Below, in pieces: positions 61,947 to 64,000 of a stretch of 64,000 nt of DNA; the stretch's first letter is position 1; every line of letters starts with the position of its first letter. The notes under the pieces were generated by a model. That model ran no database searches, had not been told where the DNA came from, and saw only the letters and a program-made list of their open reading frames with translations. The position numbers were made by a program, and so were the translations under genes. Source of the stretch: DATLLJ01 sp035537875 (GTDB taxonomy: Bacteria > Acidobacteriota > Vicinamibacteria > Vicinamibacterales > CAVVIG01); assembly GCA_035537875.1 (NCBI GenBank), contig DATLLJ010000037.1, positions 124,001 to 188,000 of the forward strand, written 5' to 3'.

Positions 61947-63187
61947 CGCAGACGTACCTCGATCGATTCGGCGTGCGCAGTCAGCCCCTCCGCGCGCGCG
62001 AGCGGCACGATGGTCGGGCGCAGCCGGGTCAGACCAGCCTTGGTGACGCGCTGAACCAGCATGACCCGCATGAAATCGGCAGCGCTCAAGCCTCCACGAA
62101 AACGGGCGGCACCGGAGGTCGGCAAGACATGATTCGAGCCGGTCGCATAGTCGCCGGCGGCCTGCGCCGTGTAGGGGCCGACAAACACAGCGCCGGCAAC
62201 CAGACGCTGGCGCGTGAGCGACTCACGGTCGAGGACAAGGTGCTCCGGAGCGAAACGGTTCGCCAGAGCGACGGCGTCTTCGGCGGAACTGGCGACGATG
62301 ATCGCGCCATGTGAAGCGAGCGAACGCCCAACGACGTCCAGACCTGCGGCTTGACGCGAGACGGCGCGGGACACGCGTTCGGCAAACGGGCGGCTCCACG
62401 TGATCAGAATCGAGCGGGCGTCGGGATCGTGCTCCGCTTGCGCCACGAGATCGGCGGCGATCCAGGCCGGGTCCCCGCTGGCGGCGACGATGACAGTCTC
62501 CGTCGGCCCGGCATAAAAATCGATGGCGCAGTCGCCGGCCACGAGAGACTTCGCAGCGGCGACGTACTTGTTCCCGGGGCCGACGATCTTGTCCACACGC
62601 GGTACGGTGGCCGTTCCGTACGCGAGCGCGGCAACCGCGTGGGCGCCGCCGACGCGGAAGAGTCGGCTCACACCGGCTTCGAGCGCCGCCGCCATCACGA
62701 CGGGCTCGGGCCGCGGGCACACCGCGATGACCTCCGCAACACCGGCGACCCGCGCGGGCACGGCGGTCATCAGCAGCGACGAGGGGAGCGGGAAGCGCCC
62801 GCCGGGCACATAACAGCCGACGCTCGCAATAGGTTCGACCCGCTGCTCGACGGTTACTCCCGGTGTCACCTGCACGTCCCAGTGTCGGGGAATCTGCTTG
62901 AAAGCGACGCGGGCAATGTTTCGGGCGGCCTCCTGCAGCGCCCGCCGCACGCGTGGATCGACCTGCCGGGCGCGGTCGCGCATCTCGTCCGGCGTCACCT
63001 CGAACGGGGGCGAGGTGCCGTCGAACCTGCGCGCAAAGGCCGCGAGCGCCCGATCGCCGCCTGCGCGCACCCGGTCCACGATGGTCCGCACCCGCCGGTC
63101 GAGGGCGTGATCCCCAGCGGCGCGGCGCGTCAGCAGGCGTTCGACCGCGCGAGTGTCGCCGGCCCTGACGATGGTCAACCGCTTCAC
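61943..63187 (-). CDS. hisD: Histidinol dehydrogenase
   Basis: This 414-residue zinc enzyme has GPGNKYVAAAKSLV (near 225), FYAGPTETVIVAASGDP (near 245), the catalytic region AQAEHDPDARS (near 273) and NHVLPTSGAARFRGGLSAADF near the end. It oxidises histidinol to histidine in two NAD-dependent steps. The start is GTG 63187, with AGGAAGGGAG 6 bp upstream. A ten-codon ORF (63219-63187 region) ends in the same GTGA but has no recognised role. Confidence 0.96.
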   Translation of the reverse strand: MKRLTIVRAGDTRAVERLLTRRAAGDHALDRRVRTIVDRVRAGGDRALAAFARRFDGTSPPFEVTPDEMRDRARQVDPRVRRALQEAARNIARVAFKQIPRHWDVQVTPGVTVEQRVEPIASVGCYVPGGRFPLPSSLLMTAVPARVAGVAEVIAVCPRPEPVVMAAALEAGVSRLFRVGGAHAVAALAYGTATVPRVDKIVGPGNKYVAAAKSLVAGDCAIDFYAGPTETVIVAASGDPAWIAADLVAQAEHDPDARSILITWSRPFAERVSRAVSRQAAGLDVVGRSLASHGAIIVASSAEDAVALANRFAPEHLVLDRESLTRQRLVAGAVFVGPYTAQAAGDYATGSNHVLPTSGAARFRGGLSAADFMRVMLVQRVTKAGLTRLRPTIVPLARAEGLTAHAESIEVRLR

Positions 63188-63248
63188 GTGGCTCCCTTCC
63201 TGCCGCGCTCACTCATCGGTGTGTCTCTTTCCCGCGACCCAACGCAGC

Positions 63249-64000
63249 CTACAACACGATCTTGTTGAGCGGGTATTCGACGATGCCCTGCGCGCGCGCC
63301 GCCTTGAGCTTCGGAATCAGATCGCGCACCGTCCGCTCCTCGATGATCGTGTTGACGGCCACCCACTCTTCGTCGCTCAGCGACGAGATGGTCGGTCGTT
63401 GCAGCGCCGGCAGCAACGAGAGCACCATCGCCAAATCCTGCCGCCGCACGTTGAGCATCAACCCCACCCGTCCGTGCGCTTCGATTGCGGCTTTGAGCAG
63501 CAGGGCCACGTTTTCGATCTTGGTGCGCTTCCACATGTCGCCGAGCGCGGTGTGGTTGGCGATGAGCTGCGTGTTCGATTCCATCACGGTGTCGAGAATA
63601 CGAAGCCGGTTCGCGCGCAGCGTCGAACCCGTTTCCGTCGCTTCAACGATGCCGTCGGCGAGCACGGGTGGCTTGACTTCGGTGGCGCCCCAGGAGAACT
63701 CGACGTGCGCCTTCACGCCGTGACGCTTGAAGTAGGCGCGCGTGACGCGCACCAGCTCGGTGGCGATCGTCTTGTCGCCGAAATCCGTCGGCGATCGCAG
63801 GGATGAGTCCTCAGGTGCGGCGAGCACCCACCGGACTTTTCCAAAGCTCTGTTTCGCATAGACGAGATCGGCAATACTCGTCAGCACGCCGGTCGTGCCG
63901 TCACCGAGCTCGTGCTCGGCGATCCAGTCCTGACCCGTCAGCCCCGCGTCGAGCACGCCGTCCGAGACGTAGCGCGCCATCTCCTGAGCCCGGATCAGCA
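63249..64000 (-). CDS. hisG: ATP phosphoribosyltransferase HisG, N-terminus cut by window edge
   Basis: The C-terminal 250 codons are present and the frame continues past 64000; ATG 63980 is an internal Met, since LIRAQEMARYVSDGVLDAGLTG reads across it. ELVRVTRAYFKRHGV and GSTLRANRLRILDTV match HisG. The extra C-terminal domain (about 80 residues ending EYPLNKIVL) marks the long, histidine-inhibited form that does not need HisZ. It is the first visible gene of the his operon. Confidence 0.93.
   Translation of the reverse strand, partial: LIRAQEMARYVSDGVLDAGLTGQDWIAEHELGDGTTGVLTSIADLVYAKQSFGKVRWVLAAPEDSSLRSPTDFGDKTIATELVRVTRAYFKRHGVKAHVEFSWGATEVKPPVLADGIVEATETGSTLRANRLRILDTVMESNTQLIANHTALGDMWKRTKIENVALLLKAAIEAHGRVGLMLNVRRQDLAMVLSLLPALQRPTISSLSDEEWVAVNTIIEERTVRDLIPKLKAARAQGIVEYPLNKIVL

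Noticed and set aside
63187..63220. Ten-codon ORF before hisD as a histidine attenuator leader
   Set aside because: It contains no histidine codons and hisD has its own good ribosome binding site, so attenuation is not supported.
1..64000. CRISPR array, tRNA, rRNA, transposase or prophage
   Set aside because: No spaced direct repeats with unique spacers, no cloverleaf-like sequence and no transposase or phage structural motif was seen in any frame.

Overview
This 64 kb window is GC-rich bacterial chromosome and almost fully coding. Several features point to Acidobacteriota, probably a Vicinamibacteria-like lineage (an inference). They are a PadR regulator coupled to an ADOP-type duplicated permease, an alternative complex III operon fused to an A2-type caa3 oxidase operon, adjacent bacillithiol genes, and several secreted M16, M61 and PIG-L proteins. 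I see no tRNA, rRNA, CRISPR array, prophage or transposase.

Layout. 1-5.6 kb: the 3' end of a DinB-like gene, an ABC-2 exporter (permease and ATPase), and PadR plus ADOP permease. 5.7-18.0 kb: one minus-strand respiratory operon, actABCDEF, a one-helix protein, SCO, and coxB-coxA-coxC-cox4. It would oxidise quinol through ACIII and reduce O2 through the caa3 oxidase. A CRP/FNR-like palindrome lies upstream. 18.3-21.7 kb (plus strand): a zinc-ribbon protein, a protein disulfide oxidoreductase with an in-frame UGA in place of the first active-site cysteine (probable selenoprotein, with a SECIS-like hairpin right after the UGA), an M61 peptidase and a membrane protein. 21.7-30.5 kb: a DUF1097 protein, a GlcD-like FAD oxidase, an argininosuccinate lyase-like enzyme with a 27-residue membrane microprotein and a sodium:solute symporter, and an M16 peptidase pair. 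30.6-36.6 kb: purE, purK, an apparently frameshifted lgt, an acetyltransferase, a secreted protein, panE and murI. 36.7-45.97 kb (plus strand): a DadA-like oxidase, bshB1, bshA, a 921-residue secreted PIG-L protein, a geranylgeranyl-reductase-like flavoprotein, a 128-bp imperfect palindrome made of octamer repeats, and pdhA-pdhB. 46.0-58.2 kb (minus strand): an epimerase, an AAA ATPase with its own palindromic promoter, and a five- to six-gene envelope/glycan cluster headed by a 1300-residue glycosidase-glycosyltransferase-NHL fusion. 58.2-64 kb: the histidine operon hisG-D-C-B-H-F-A on the minus strand, with hisG running off the window.

Most operon neighbours overlap by ATGA, GTGA or TGATG, which suggests extensive translational coupling. 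Octamer arrays (ACCCGATT/ACCCGATG type) sit directly before the start codons of actD and pdhA, where a ribosome binding site would be expected. The strongest candidate for something undescribed is the UGA-containing thioredoxin-fold protein at 18790-19473, followed by the GH-GT2-NHL fusion and the octamer palindrome.
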